This document shows positions 22,930-35,226 of a stretch of 64,000 nt of DNA, in pieces; positions within the stretch are counted from its first letter, which is position 1, and each line of letters starts with the position of its first letter. The notes beneath the pieces were generated by a model. The model searched no databases. It was not told where the DNA came from and saw only the letters and a list, made by a program, of their open reading frames with translations. The position numbers were made by a program, and so were the translations under genes. Location of the stretch: positions 153,458,251 to 153,522,250 of the forward strand of contig CM060967.1 in the NCBI GenBank assembly GCA_030765045.1, written 5' to 3'. This DNA is from Tenodera sinensis (taxonomy: Eukaryota > Arthropoda > Insecta > Mantodea > Mantidae).

Positions 22930-23830
22930 GCTGTAATATTCCAACCCCGTAAGGTCACTGTTGAATAAATATATCTCACTTTGTTTTCATGGAGTTTAAA
23001 CTTAGCTCTTCACAAGAAGTCGCATTTACCTTAGCCTAATATCAAGAACAAAGACGCTACAAACGTATACGTTTCTTTTTTGTTGACAAAACTGAAGGCA
23101 ATTAATGCAACGGCCAATGTTAAGTATTTAAATGAACTTTCGTTTTTTGCAGAGATAAAGATGTAAGTTATACATCAGAGTGAAACTGCCCTAGGGAATG
23201 AAACTGTTGACTTCCTCTTCTTTAAAAACAAACAAAAACATGAAAATGGGACAGCTAGAGACCTTGTTCTCAAGTTGTGGAGTTCACAAGCTTGTGAACT
23301 TGTGTAACGCAATCATAACTGTCAAACAAACAGTTGAAGACTGGGAGGCGAGCCCGAGACCGGATGTTGATACTGTGCTCGCAGAGGACAACTTTAGTTT
23401 GTTTACTCGTCACGTCAACAACGCATTTTATGCAGCCATATCGGCCAGGTGAACTAGATGTCTGTTTGAGGAAGCATTCACATTTCAAATTTGCTACATC
23501 AGAAATCTAGTGAATAAAAATTGAGTTTCCCTGAACCCTCCGTTAGGCACGCGCCCTGGTAAAACACCGTTAGTCGCGCGGGGCCTACTAGACCCTCGCT
23601 ATATTTTTGTATTTATATGCTGGCGTTGTATTTTCCTTCACTCCCATGTACACGTTCATTTAACTTAAATATACATGGTTTTATAGGCATTATCTTACTA
23701 GATTGATCACAGACAAATAAAACGTATTATGGGTATACTATACAATATAATTTGCACTACACTACATGGAAAGATAATAAATTGTGATGTTCAGGTATGC
23801 AACTTCTAATTTGAAATGTACTGTCAACAA
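22930..23830. other. No gene recognised
   Basis: It contains an 84-codon open frame (23198-23452, plus) without a recognisable motif. Nothing else is supported. Confidence 0.4.
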
Positions 23831-24126
<296 letters not shown>

Positions 24127-24213
24127 TTATTGTGCCAGTTACCTTTACCCGCACGGCCACGTCACTAATCGAAAGCGAGTGAGGGGGTAAAAGATGAGAA
24201 GACCTGCGGTGTC

Positions 24214-25053
24214 ACTTTTTATTTTCTCTACCACTTGTAATATAGAAGTATTGTATTCTACCAAAAAATGCGATGTCGAGATTTCACCGAAAATACATGT
24301 TTTGAGGCCCCAAAGTAAAAAAAAAAAAGCCTTTTTAGAAAAAGATCTGTGTGTGTCTGTCTGTCAGTCTGTGGACAGCATAACTCAAAAACGAAACTTG
24401 GTATTTAAGTTTAATGTCTTTCAAGGATGCGACATGAAGATTTTGAAGACAATTTCACCACCCTAAACTACCCTTTACATGGGAAATTTTTCGAAAATGT
24501 TTATTTTCTTGAAAATGTCTAACGATTTTGATTAAAATTTCATATGTTTGAGATATTTTTATGAAAAATCAAATCATATCTTGAATTTTCTGGCTATAGC
24601 CCCTGTAGTCGTATTTACTCTAGACGACTTTTGCATAACTGGTAAACCGTTAGAGATAGACCAAATCATACTATACAAAAAATGTATATCTTGCTAAAAT
24701 ACACAATTTATGTCCAAATAAATTTTCTTGTAGGGTGAACCATTTCGGAGATATTCCTTGTTATGTGTGTGAGTTTTGGAAAACAACTTTCGTGAAATGG
24801 AACATCGGTGTTCATTTTTTTATATATTAAGCGTGCAAAGAGAAAGAATCTCAAAGCTTTAAGAGATTTGACTATCACTCAAAGCCTACTGAATTCTAAT
24901 ATTCCCCTTGTACCTACAAGGAAATAAGCAATAAGATAATTTGTACAAATGCTTATCTCAGTTGACACAAAGAAGATATAGGAATAAGAGTTTGTAAGAA
25001 TGGTTAGTACAAGAGTAGAGAAAGTCATGTGAGTGCAACACATCAGATTTTTT
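24214..25053 (-). repeat. Family A repeat, complete unit
   Basis: Read on the minus strand it starts AAAAAATCTGATGTGTTGCA (25053) and ends with a TAGAGAAAATAAAAAGTG-like terminus at 24214. It is collinear with 42026-42871 apart from small indels. Confidence 0.8.
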
Positions 25054-25573
25054 AATACGAATCCTATATACACAGACAAATGCTCTCCTTTTATAAGCTT
25101 GGTATAAATATGGGATGATTTCTATTAATGCTACTACTTACACGAAAGCTTGAGATAAAAGCAAGGTAAAGTAGATGTGACATTAATTTCAAATACAAGT
25201 GTTATATCCGGTAATGGTTTGGGAAAGAAGGAACGATCTAACTTGACACAAAGTTTGCGCTAATGTCTAAGAAGGAACGTAGCTTCCAAGCCACACGCAG
25301 ATATGGTAGACTGCGATTAGTGGTGTCCCCTGGGTGTGTTATAATTGCAGCTACCCTTTTAAGAGCTTAATGAGTTCGGTTGACTCTTATGGCTTGTGGG
25401 CCAGGCTAACAAGTGTTACTGGGTGAAACTTTCTCTTCAGGTGAATCCTACTCATGCTTATCCATCACTGTGATATTGATAATAACTTTCGCCTTCAACT
25501 AAGAAATAAAAATTGATGAAATTGCTGTACAACTCAAAAATGGAGGTTCATAAATTAATTGAATAATTTTAAT

Positions 25574-25731
25574 GTTGCATTTATATGCCGCCTTTAACAT
25601 GGAAGGTCATATCGGTGACTTTTAACCCCTTGCAACAATTGCTCAAGAACAATAGTGTTCACTCGCATAACGATTGTTTTCCTTTTTTAACTTTGGGTTT
25701 CTGCTACTTTAGTTTTTCTTGAATTTATTAA

Positions 25732-25808
<77 letters not shown>

Positions 25809-25962
25809 CACACTCTCTCTGTCTCTCTCTCTCTCTTCCAGACTTTAGGGAGGATGGAGAATAATCCTAGTGAAAGAAAAATTCACACTCCAAGCTGGGA
25901 GTCGAACCCGGGACTCCTTGCACAGTAGGCAAGTGCACTACCGACTGAGCTACGGGGCCAGC
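25574..25962 (-). mobile_element. SINE-2, full-length copy with expanded CA repeat
   Basis: On the minus strand: CCCCGTAGCTCAGTCGGTAG (A box region), GGGTTCGACTCCC (B box), a TTTTTCTTTCACTAGG body segment, a CTGGAAGAGAG segment, a long GT tract, then a CCGCCTTTAAC-complement end near 25580. Direct repeats TTGAATAATTTT (25559-25570) and TTGAATGATATT (25964-25975) flank it. The microsatellite expanded in the body where the 16485 copy has only GTGTGTGTG. Confidence 0.75.
25740..25835. repeat. (AC)n and (CT)n microsatellite inside SINE-2
   Basis: About 66 bp of AC repeat followed by CT repeats. Confidence 0.95.
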
Positions 25963-25984
25963 CTTGAATGATATTGTAAAAAAT

Positions 25985-26425
25985 GACAAAGACCAGTAAC
26001 TTTTTCTGAGTTACAAAAACAGTTCCCTTTTTTCGTCGTTCACAAAATTCACAGTTTGTTGTGACCATGCAACTCAGCTATTCTGTCCTTGTCACGTACT
26101 TCACTGCCTTTTTCTGTCTCACAAACAGAGATCATCACTAAAACTGCTTCACACAACAAACAACTCCGACGCCATGACTAAATGTCCGAAACTGTCTCTG
26201 CCGAAACACACTCAAAATCTCTTATCTCTCACTTACTCACATACACATAAAACTGACTGCTAACAGCTGTCTCGTTTAACACTTTAACGACTCACTTCTC
26301 CTGATTTCGCTTATCTAGGCGACAATGGCGCAGCACGGATTTTTCTCATAATCCATCTTTTCATAAACACCGCCAGGTGAACGGTTCTCTCGAAAAGTCT
26401 AGAATAATCTTTGTTCCGATCCGTT
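25985..26425 (+). repeat. Repeat R3, copy 2
   Basis: Collinear with 8515-8885 but with longer internal segments. It ends TCTAGAATAATCTTTGTTCCG. No coding potential seen. Confidence 0.5.
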
Positions 26426-26427
26426 CC

Positions 26428-26600
26428 ATGAGCCCGCCTCAGTGATAGCGTGTCTGCTTCACATTGAAAAGGTCCCAAGTTCGAATCTCGGTTAGGGTGA
26501 GTTAACCGGATAAAGTTTCTCTGAGGTTTTCCGTTGCCTTGAGAAGACGAATGTCGGGTGACTAAGCTCTATAGTCTATGGCAGAGGTCGCAAAACGTCA
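26428..26600 (+). mobile_element. tRNA-derived SINE, degenerate
   Basis: The head reads GAGCCCGCCTCAGTGATAGC and has a B-box-like AAGTTCGAATCTC. The body contains GAGGTTTTCCGTTGCCTTGA, a motif common in arthropod SINEs. I see only this copy in the window. Confidence 0.55.
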
Positions 26601-26669
26601 CAAACTCATGACGCAGTAGAGATACTACCCGCAAAGCACAAAGTGCGGTAAGCTAGACTGTATTCCCAT

Positions 26670-27223
26670 ATGGGAATCAGTAACCTTTGAGTGACAGTCA
26701 AATCTTTTAAAGCTTTGAGGTTCCGTTCTCTTTGCACGATTAACATATAAAAAAATGAACAACGATATTGCATTTGACGAAAGTTTAAGTTTTCCGAAAC
26801 TGACATAAATAATGAGTATCTCTGAAATGGTTCACTCTACAAAAAAAATATTTGGACATAAATTGTGTGTTTTAGGGAGATTTGCATTTTTTGTACAGTA
26901 AGATTTTATCTATTTCTAACGGTTTACGAGTTATTCAAAAGCCACCCAGAGTAAGCAGGACTACATAGGCTATAGCCAGAAAATTCAAGACATACATTTC
27001 ATTTGTCATAAAAATAGCTTACATGCCATTTTAATCAAATTCATTAGTCATTTTCAAGAAAATCAAGTTTCGAAACATTTTCCATGTAAGGGGTAGTTTA
27101 GGGTGGAGGAAGTTTCTTCAGGATCTTCGTGTCGCGTCCTTGAAAGACATTAAACTGAAATACCAACTTTGGTTTCTAACCGACTTTTCGTTTTTGAGTT
27201 ATGCTGTCCACAGACTGACACAC

Positions 27224-27269
<46 letters not shown>

Positions 27270-27353
27270 CTTTTCCTAAAAATGCTTTTTTTTTATTCAG
27301 GGGCCTCAAAACATATTTGCGGTGAAATCTCGACATCACTAGTAGAGAAAGTA
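26670..27353 (+). repeat. Family A repeat, 5'-truncated, with expanded CA/CG tract
   Basis: It is collinear with the family A unit from the GAGTGACAGTCAAAT block to AGTAGAGAAAGTAAAAA. The internal ACACACAC segment has grown to about 50 bp of AC then CG repeat at 27218-27270. Confidence 0.8.
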
Positions 27354-27574
27354 AAAAAATCGCTTAGATATGTACATAGAGCGGTACTAGCTGTGATTGG
27401 CAGCAAATGATCGGAGACGTGGATGTGTGTCTCATTTGTATAGTCCCTTTAATTCCTTTGGTTATATCGGGGGTTTTGAGTGAAGAACTGTAGAGTGAGT
27501 GAACTCGCTGAACTGTCAAGCCTCTTGAAGTTAATCTTTTTTTATCATTTTTACATCAAATACACTCGCATTCA

Positions 27575-27655
27575 TGCATCCAGACTGTAGGGGTATGGAA
27601 TTGTTCTGGTTAAAGGAAAAATCTCAGCTGGGATCGAACCCGAAGGAACTAATTT
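27575..27655 (-). repeat. SINE-2 remnant
   Basis: Read in reverse: GTTCGATCCCAGCTGAGATT, then CCAGAACAATTCC and CAGTCTGGATG. This matches the B box and proximal body of SINE-2 with substitutions. Confidence 0.5.
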
Positions 27656-27989
27656 TCTTAAGTCTTAACAATGTCCATTACACCTGTTTTGCATTCACAG
27701 TCTCTGTATGCAGTATCTCCCGATGGGTAATACAATGGAAAATGCGTAGGTACGTTTTCAGGCATTTTTAACATTTAGATAATTGCGATCACCTCCCTAC
27801 CAGATCCATCTTTTCCCCAATCATCGCTGTAACACCATCTATCGTTGCTGACACTAGCCATTTCAAGCCTCTACTTTTTTCTATTACATATCACGGAATT
27901 GGTTGACGCACCTAACAGAATTCCGATAAAGTTCGGAAATTTGAAATTCTTATTCATCATACAAAAATAAACATTACTTGCGTAATTTA

Positions 27990-28960
27990 ACCTTTAGATT
28001 TCGGATCTTGAAGCAGTTGGAAAGCTTTTTCTATGTGATTTTCTATCGTGCGAAATCTTCCTGCTGAAGAAATCAACAATAGTCGCTCATCATGGAAGGA
28101 TTCCATGTACCTTGATATCCATGTTCCATTTGTAGTATACCTTGCTAAAAATCTTTCCATTGCGCATCACTAACTGCAGCCAAATTCTCAGGGAAAAAGT
28201 CTAAGATGCGGATGTTGAAAATGCATTTCAATGACAGCCTACATCCTAAGTTTATGTTGTTATTTAAAAGATCATTGATAAGTACTTTTTTGTGACCTAG
28301 AAACCTATTCACCACAACAATCACACAGCAAGTTCAGAGGCACTCAGCTTAGCATCAAAATGTGAATTCTTAAGCAATTGTTTGATCTGTGGGCAATGAA
28401 AATTCCTTCTATCTTGGTTGCACTTATACTGGAAAGTAGTTCTATCAGGTATTTGAAACCTTCCCTTATTTTGTCCATTCCCTTCACAAAGTTGTTCGTA
28501 AGCCCCAGTTGTATACGTAAAGACCGAATATGCACATTTAAAAGATTCACCAATAGCTTGTGTTTTATATACTGCTTCTCTGGTTCGAATTCTTCTCTCT
28601 TGGGCCATTCTTTAACTATGTAGTGCTGTCCAAGAGCTCGACTATCCCACAGGCACAGAAAACAACAGCATTTTGTGAATCCACTCCGTAATCCTAGGAG
28701 AAATCCACTAACTTTTAAATTACCACAAATATACCGGTTATGCTCCTTGTATTTAATGACTTCTAGAATCAGAGACATACTTTCGTGTGTTTCTTTCACA
28801 CCAACTCCATGGACCACAGGAACAGATGCCATTGTGAAGCAGTGCAATCTTCAAACTAATTTTGGAAGAATCTATAAATGAACGCCAGTCTTCAACATTG
28901 TACACAATGTTTAGTTTTGACATCAAGCTGATCAGATCACAATAAATACAGGTGATCCGT
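27990..28960 (-). pseudogene. Relic of an unnamed arthropod transposon-associated protein
   Basis: The minus strand from 28960 to 27990 gives, in two or three frames, MSKLNIVYNVEDWRSFIDSS, then SLKIALLHNG, KYKEHNRYICGNLKV, CCFLCLWDSRALGQHYIVKE, GLTNNFVKGMDKIREGFKYL, FFPENLAAVSDAQWKDF and GYQGTWNPSMMSDYC. The cysteine-bearing C-F-L-C-x-W-D-S-R motif and the WNPSMMSDYC end belong to a protein family that I remember as very repetitive in arthropod and cnidarian genomes and usually left as uncharacterised. I infer a transposon origin. At least one frameshift (near 28815) and stops at the C-terminus show it is dead. The enzymatic role is unknown. Confidence 0.55.
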
Positions 28961-28964
28961 CTGC

Positions 28965-30010
28965 CTAAAAAACAGTAATACGTCTTGATTCCTATTTCGA
29001 AAAAGAAGTTCTATAAATACATGTGCAGTCAACCGCATCACATAAGGTCAGCAGTTCAAGTCAGATACGCTTACACAAGTACGTATGCATGCAGATACAG
29101 ACGGGGTGAGATTGCCATGCAGCGAAAAACATAAACAGCGATAACTTTTCTCCCTGACGTGACAGAAACATTCTGTTTCCAGGAATGTAACAGTACACTA
29201 TTTTTAATAAAACCTACTGCTTTCCTTTCCAGTTCCCAAAATCTTGTTGAGTAGTGTAACTAATTTACTTATCATTTTTCTCCCCGAGAAATGTCAGTAG
29301 TTCGCGTGGCGAATTCACAATCCATACACCATCCTGTGAGCTTCGTGTCTCCTCTGGAAAATCTTTGAATTTTGTTAATCGCTAACCTTTTGTTGCTAAC
29401 GACCATAAAATAAATACATATATTCAGAATATTACATGGAATAAATATTTCTTACGAATATATCTACAGTTACTCACAGATTAAACATATAACAATGTTC
29501 AAATTGTCATTTTTACACATTACTGTTTTCACATTGTTATTGTCAAATACATTATTTTTCAATTTATTTTATTTTAAATCGTGGTTTTAACGGATTAACA
29601 AATCTGTTCAATTTTCTTAGCTTCTATGTTAACAAATACAATGCTGTTACACATATTTTGGAATAATTAACTGCTCGAGGAAAAGCTAATTACATAAATG
29701 TTCCCAACGATATATTAATTATTAAAATGTATAATAAATGTACAATGGTGAGAACTGTCTTTATCCTTCCATAGGATCTCTGTGTTGGTTAGTTTTGGCC
29801 TGCGTTACAATTATTTTCAATTACATTTCAAATAACTACTTCATCGCTATCGCAATAAAACAATAGAAGTCATCTCAAAATGTAACTATTTATCGACAAA
29901 CTTGAACGAATTAGGAAATGCTTGTACAGAATGATATAAACAAGAACGTCTCTAAATAGTACAATCCAAAACTGTGTTCTTATTCAAGATAAAAAGTAAC
30001 ACAAGCACAC
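28965..30010. other. No gene recognised
   Basis: AT-rich intergenic sequence. No conserved frame or repeat seen. Confidence 0.4.
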
Positions 30011-30012
30011 AC

Positions 30013-30535
30013 ACGAGAGGGATGGCTCAGGGGGTAACGTCTGTACCCCGTATTCGGGAGGTCTCGGGTTCAGATCTCGTGAGCCTGCCAATCCAACTGG
30101 GATTTTTTCATACTTTCCCTCAGTCGCCCTGGTAAATACCGGATTGGATACTTTATATCAGGACGCAAAGTTCTACCTTAAGTCTAAAACAATAGTAAAA
30201 ATAAAAAAATAGATGGTAATAGTGAATGCTGTGCCACCTGTCCACAGGTAATAAAAGTAGATAGAGTGGATGGCACACCCTAATGCCATCTATCCGACCA
30301 AGAGGCGGAGATGCAGTTGCCCTGCACTGATCCCTCTGTGGACTCGTGACGAAGCAAGGTGGTATGGTGTAGGGATGAGACCTTGAAAACTCCTGTCAAA
30401 GCAGATATATTGGATGGCAACCTAATGCCATGTGCCCGTCACGAGGCGCACGTACAGCTGTCCTGCACTGATCCCTCTGTAGATTCGTAATGAAGCAAGC
30501 TGGATGGTATGGTATGGAGAAGAGAGCTTGAAGAC
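30013..30535 (+). mobile_element. tRNA-derived SINE with duplicated body
   Basis: The head GGATGGCTCAGGGGGTAACG and B box GGGTTCAGATCTC mark a tRNA-like promoter. The body holds two copies of a segment of about 130 bp (30250-30385 and 30405-30535) that share TGGATGGCA, CCTAATGCCAT, CCTGCACTGATCCCTCTGT and GAAGCAAG in order. Confidence 0.6.
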
Positions 30536-30539
30536 CACA

Positions 30540-31245
30540 TACCGATCTACGATATATCTCCTAACAGATCCGTCACGATATGGCTACTCAGTTAAAGTAG
30601 TCATATAAACATAGAAATACACACACATATCATTTAGATGACAGAAGTACGTCACAGAACACACGAATATCCTCAATTAGGAAGAAAAAATCAAGCTTAA
30701 TCACAGACGATAACAGCGAAATAAGATAGCTCTCCGATAAAATGTTCTTGTTAGCAGTGAAAGGATTAAAAACGAGTACTATCACTAACAGGATACACAT
30801 ACCTAGTCAAGAGATAACACCAAGTGTACTAGTTTATTAGGCATAAACTGAGTTGCTTTGTCGCACTACAAAACTGACACATAAGGCTAATAAGGTTATG
30901 CTAAAACAGCTTCATGTTTTAAATGCTAAAGGAATATACTACACTTTCTGAAGCATGTGCATGTATAATTGTGTTCAGACCTCGTTATTGTAATGTTCGT
31001 GAGTGTTATTTGCGGAAAGCAGATTTACACCTGCACGCTCTAAGGGTGAGCGTGACTGGTACTACTATTTCTTTTACTCTTCATATTTTTCTGCCAGCAC
31101 ACGCGAATACAGGCGAGTTGTGATTCTCATATGTTCTGTGATGTTCAGATCTTACGTCTGCATCTTAAGATTTATGTAGAAGAGCCTAAAGTTATGTGTG
31201 GAAACTAGAACACCGCTATAACATTTTATTTTCATCTCTTAACTC
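30540..31245. other. No gene recognised
   Basis: No protein-like frame or repeat recognised. Confidence 0.4.
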
Positions 31246-31249
31246 TATG

Positions 31250-31283
31250 GCGCCGTGGCCAAGTGGTTAGAGTAGGCATGGGG
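31250..31283 (+). repeat. SINE-3 head fragment
   Basis: TGGCGCCGTGGCCAAGTGGT followed by TAGAG matches the 5' head of SINE-3 at 19617. The similarity stops within 35 bp. Confidence 0.6.
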
Positions 31284-31670
31284 AAGAAGGGTGACAGCAG
31301 TGCAATCGAGTATTTACCTTCTCCACTTACTGACACAATTTGAAGGACTGATCGGTTCTCTGAAGTAGACAGACAATAGCGGGAGGCGTGGCCTGGTAGC
31401 TAACCACTGTGAGGCAGTGGAAGGAGTTAAAATACTATGTAGGGGAAGTGACTCATTGAGACAGTTCTCCCCATCTATGGGTTAGATCAGGGGATGACAG
31501 GTAACGCTGCTGTGACGTCAGCTCATTCAGCTCACATGCTCCCTACAAAGGCCAGTTGAACGTGTGACGTCAATGCGGGGAAGAGGAAATGGCATGTGGG
31601 ACATCCAATTTTAATGCTGTTTCAATTACGGAATAGTCACAGATTATACATAATTACATTTCGGCTTTAT

Positions 31671-31926
31671 GCATGGGCGTCGCGAAGGGGGGGGCAAGGG
31701 AGGGTCGCGGGCCCCCCCCCCCTTGGAAATTAATGAACTTAATGTGCTGACTATTAAACTATTATTTTAATTTTTATGTAAAGAACAATTTCTATTTAGC
31801 GCAAATTTATACGGTTATCCGCAACAAATACTATAACTTTTGACAACAAAATAATGAATTAATATTATCTGATTGCAAAATTCTAACATTTGCCCCCCCC
31901 CTGGAAGAAAGTCCGCCGACGTTCAT
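31671..31926. mobile_element. MITE of hAT type nested in hAT-2, 8-bp target duplication
   Basis: A 256-bp insertion flanked by exact GGCTTTAT repeats at 31663-31670 and 31927-31934. The ends are related in inverse orientation: GCATGGGCGTCGCG on the left, ATGAACGTCGGCGG read from the right. Runs of G and C sit just inside both ends. It landed a few bases beyond the transposase stop codon of hAT-2 and has no coding capacity. Confidence 0.85.
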
Positions 31927-31930
31927 GGCT

Positions 31931-32390
31931 TTATACCATATATATGGACATATTCCGACATTTACCGTTTCGCTTTTCCTTAACTAGTTTGTCAATGTTA
32001 GGGCGTAATGTACGGCACATTTGTAACCGACGACTGCATGCTAGATTGTGATCTGACAATATGCTTCGGGATTTTGACTTAGAAAGGTTCATAACAGAAA
32101 AGAATTGTTCGCACACATACGTAGAACCAAACATACATAATATCCGTGCAACAATGGCATATAACCTCAGAAATCTGGTTTGAGCAACATTCTTATAAAA
32201 ATCAGCCAAGTCTTCCTTTTGTTTATATTTGTCCATCAGCAAATCGTCGCACTGTAAATTTATCAATTCAACTTGCTACCTGCTAGAAGCATTAACATCC
32301 AATGAATACGGGGTCGCAAAGATCTGAAACGTAGTTGACAATGTTGCTACACCTTGAAGCCTGGTCTCAAACTGGTGTGAAACACGGGGA
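31931..32390 (-). pseudogene. hAT transposase C-terminal fragment (hAT-2)
   Basis: The minus strand reads FETRLQGVATLSTTFQIFAT, then after one stop VELINLQCDDLLMDKYKQ, DLADFYKNVAQTRFLRLYA and the dimerisation segment FGSTYVCEQFFSVMNLSKSK. It ends at a stop at 31931. The last segment aligns with the hAT-1 C-terminus (STYVCESLFSAMK). The N-terminal and first catalytic regions are deleted. It is not functional, but its closeness to hAT-1 and hAT-3 shows that several members of one hAT group invaded this locus. Confidence 0.85.
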
Positions 32391-32690
32391 ACTGAACACA
32401 AACACAAAAGCACTACACACAACACTGCACAACGTCAACAAAAGCACAAAATAAAAACAAAAATTTGCACTAACGCCGTTAAGATCCCTCACACAATACA
32501 AACCCTCAGACTAGGCTGAAGAGAGTTCTCCCTAAACAAATAACATGTTTCATATTCATTCAGTTTCGTGCAAGTAGCGCCGCTGATCTAGGCAGCATAG
32601 CAAAACACCGCTCTCGCCTGACGTCACACGAACCTTGCTCTTCGTTTAAATACGTCACATGGCCCGAAGTTGTCTTCCCCTGGGTTAGAT

Positions 32691-33856
32691 GAACTTAATT
32701 GAGCCTATTACATCCCATAAGGGCTAAGGCCTCCTGCCATCGATAGGGCAGCTCAAGTACACCCGTTAGGGGTGTTACTCCCCCATGCTACGAGGTGTTT
32801 GATTTCAATTTCCTGAAACAAATAAACAAGTATGAAACATTTTGTCGCGGCGGCTGCACCTCAGAGGGATTGTGTTAGTTATCTCACATAATTGTCGGAC
32901 TTCTCATTTGTCACAATATTAAACTGCCCTACGGACTTGAGTCATTCACAGTGGATATGAATGTTGTGTTAATGAAATGCTTTGGACTGCACTTATGTAT
33001 TATTGTGTTACTCTAATGGTTAACATGCACTTTACAGTTTCTTCACTAGCTCATAGTCCCTGGCAGGAATGTAGCGAGCCGGCACGTCAATAAACAACTC
33101 CAGTGATATCCGAAGCTGGAATCGTGCTTCTAGTCGCGCTTACGATAGTAGAGCCAACACTTGAATGTGTATTCACGCTAGATTAAAGCACAGAAGTCGC
33201 TCAAAATAGCGGAAGTTAAATGTTATTTTCAGTTCATGCAGTATATTTACCTTATAAAACGTAAACTTTTTTTCAAGTACTCCGTCTTTCTCCCGCTGAT
33301 AATTTTCTACAATTTCTATATTTTTCAAAAACCCTGCCAGCTGTTTCGGTCTCAAGTGATATACTCTCGAGGGTTATATCGTGCAATATCTGTAAGGTGT
33401 TACATTTAAGTTGTGTTCATTTTACCTTGGCCCAAGCTAGTTCTATGGGACTGAGATCACATATGTATGGGGACACGCAAATGATATTGTGGTTCATTAA
33501 AACCAAAAACGTATCCGCCTTAAGAACCTCTTTAGGTTCGTTTGTTTCAGTCATCCTATAAATATCTATTTTACAATAGAACTGTCACTTTGAACCCCTC
33601 GGTTCTGCAACCACAACATCATAGCAGATTTCACAGCACTCCTAGGCTATCTACTTCAATACGTCTTTTCTCATTGCTTCCGACATAACACTAGTAACCC
33701 GTGCAACTGAAATTAAAGAGAAGTTAGCAGTGAATAAACATTGCACGAATAACATGGGAGGTAAGTTGGCAACGTAACCAGCAGAACAACATTTGCGCGG
33801 AAGTTTACAAAGTTCGTATTACACTACGTGGAATGTCTCTCCTGTCCCGTTCATTC
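32691..33856. other. No gene recognised
   Basis: No supported gene. A TCTAATGGTTAACATGC string near 33010 resembles a SINE-4 head but I could not extend it. Confidence 0.4.
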
Positions 33857-33864
33857 CTCTAAGG

Positions 33865-35226
33865 CAGGCATCGGCAAACATGTACTCAATGAGGCCTCGC
33901 AACTATGACGTGTCAGGGGCAGCGCCTACTCTATCTCCCCCTCCCTCGCAGCCTTAACTGGCACTGCATACACACCGATCATGGGCGGACTGTCCTGTCG
34001 ATTTACCTGCACTTCTAAACATGTCTGTCAAAGTGTAATTTAATACTAAGACTTAAGGATAAATTTCTTTATTTATAACTTTGAAGGATATAGTTTATTT
34101 AACTTAAAGTCTTAGTATATTCATAGAATTAGAGTGAATCTAATTATTCCTGATCTATTAAATTTGATATCTAGAATAGCACTTTCATGATTTCTTTTCT
34201 CATCATGTAAGGAACGTAAGGTGTGCTCTAAAGTTCAAAAAGGCACTCATCAAGCGGCCTTATGATACATGTCATAAGATCACCATACAATTATAGACAA
34301 GCATGTATTCACAAATTTACACCACGATTTAAAGTAGCATAACACTGATGTAGTGTCCTTTATTCATTTTTTTTCCAGGTTCAGATCGGACTAACCAACT
34401 GCAACAGCTCAAAGAGCAATATTCAGATAATACACCTAATATTAATTCAAATATTATAACTGATAGACAACTTCACGCCAGCTATGCTGTTGCTTTGGAG
34501 ATTACTCAGTCACTGAGATGTTTCAGTGATGGAGATTTCATAAAAAATGTGAGAGTAAAGTTGCCAACATACGAGTAATTTGCCCTGAACAATGATATTT
34601 GTAGTAATATTGCATTATCACCACGAACCATACTGAGAAGGATACATAAAATAGCAGAAATAACCGAAAAAAGACTACAAACCGAGGTCTATGAATTTAT
34701 AGCCGTTTCTCTCGCGTTGGATGAAAACACTGACAACCTTGACACAGCACAATTGATAATGTTCACTCGTGGAGTTACTAACAACCTCTCGATACAAGAA
34801 TACATGCTTGAAGTCATTCCACTTAGGGAACATACAACAGGGACAGAATTATCTCAAGCATTTAAGAAATGTGTAGAAGAAAAGAAACTGTACCTAAAAA
34901 CTCTTGATTAACAGATGTTAATTTGCGTGCTATACTGTGAGTGGCTACTTGTGATATATCACTAGATGTTCATGGTACATTGCAAATAGAAGTGAATTGA
35001 AATATATTGCTCAAATATCTAGGCCTACCTAAAGTATCGTAGACCAAAATAGCTGGAATCAAGTATATGTACTATTCCTTATTGTACTCTGTAGCGAGTG
35101 AGTCCACCACTGACTCCGAACGAAGGTCAATGCCATCCCCTGTTCTACATTACGTCATGTGTATTGCGGGTTGCATGTTGAGACGTCATACTGATACCTC
35201 ATTGAGTACATGTTTGCCGATGCCTG
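33865..35226 (+). mobile_element. hAT-3, deleted hAT element with perfect 30-bp inverted ends
   Basis: Left end 33865-33894 and right end 35197-35226 are exact inverted repeats of 30 bp that begin CAGGCATCGGCAAACATGTA. Flanks are CTCTAAGG (33857-33864) and CTTTAAGG (35227-35234), 7 of 8 identical, as expected of an aged 8-bp hAT duplication. An ATGACGT motif recurs just inside both ends. The element keeps only the N-terminal half of a transposase gene. Confidence 0.9.
34381..34911 (+). pseudogene. hAT transposase N-terminal fragment (hAT-3)
   Basis: After a strong splice-acceptor-like run (TTTTTTTTCCAG ending at 34378), the plus strand reads ASYAVALEITQSLRCFSDGD, then past one stop IALSPRTILRRIHKIAE and EFIAVSLALDENTD, where the aspartate is the first catalytic position, then LIMFTRGVTNNLSIQEYMLE. 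It ends at a stop at 34911, before the second catalytic aspartate. It is collinear with residues of hAT-1 (VSYEIVLEIA, LSPHTISRRIQDLAD, AIDESTD). The upstream acceptor suggests an intron in the ancestral gene, or chance. Confidence 0.85.

Larger units (their letters stand above)
31488..32682 (-). mobile_element. hAT-2, internally deleted hAT element with 8-bp target duplication
   Basis: The ends read CAGGGGATGACAGGTAACG (left) and, in reverse, CAGGGGAAGACAACTTCGG (right). GGTTAGAT is repeated exactly at 31480-31487 and 32683-32690, the 8-bp duplication diagnostic of hAT. Only the 3' part of a transposase gene remains, so it is a deletion derivative. A MITE is nested near the left end. Confidence 0.88.

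Noticed and set aside
23198..23452. 84-codon frame that looks moderately protein-like
   Set aside because: No motif or exon signals; too short to support.
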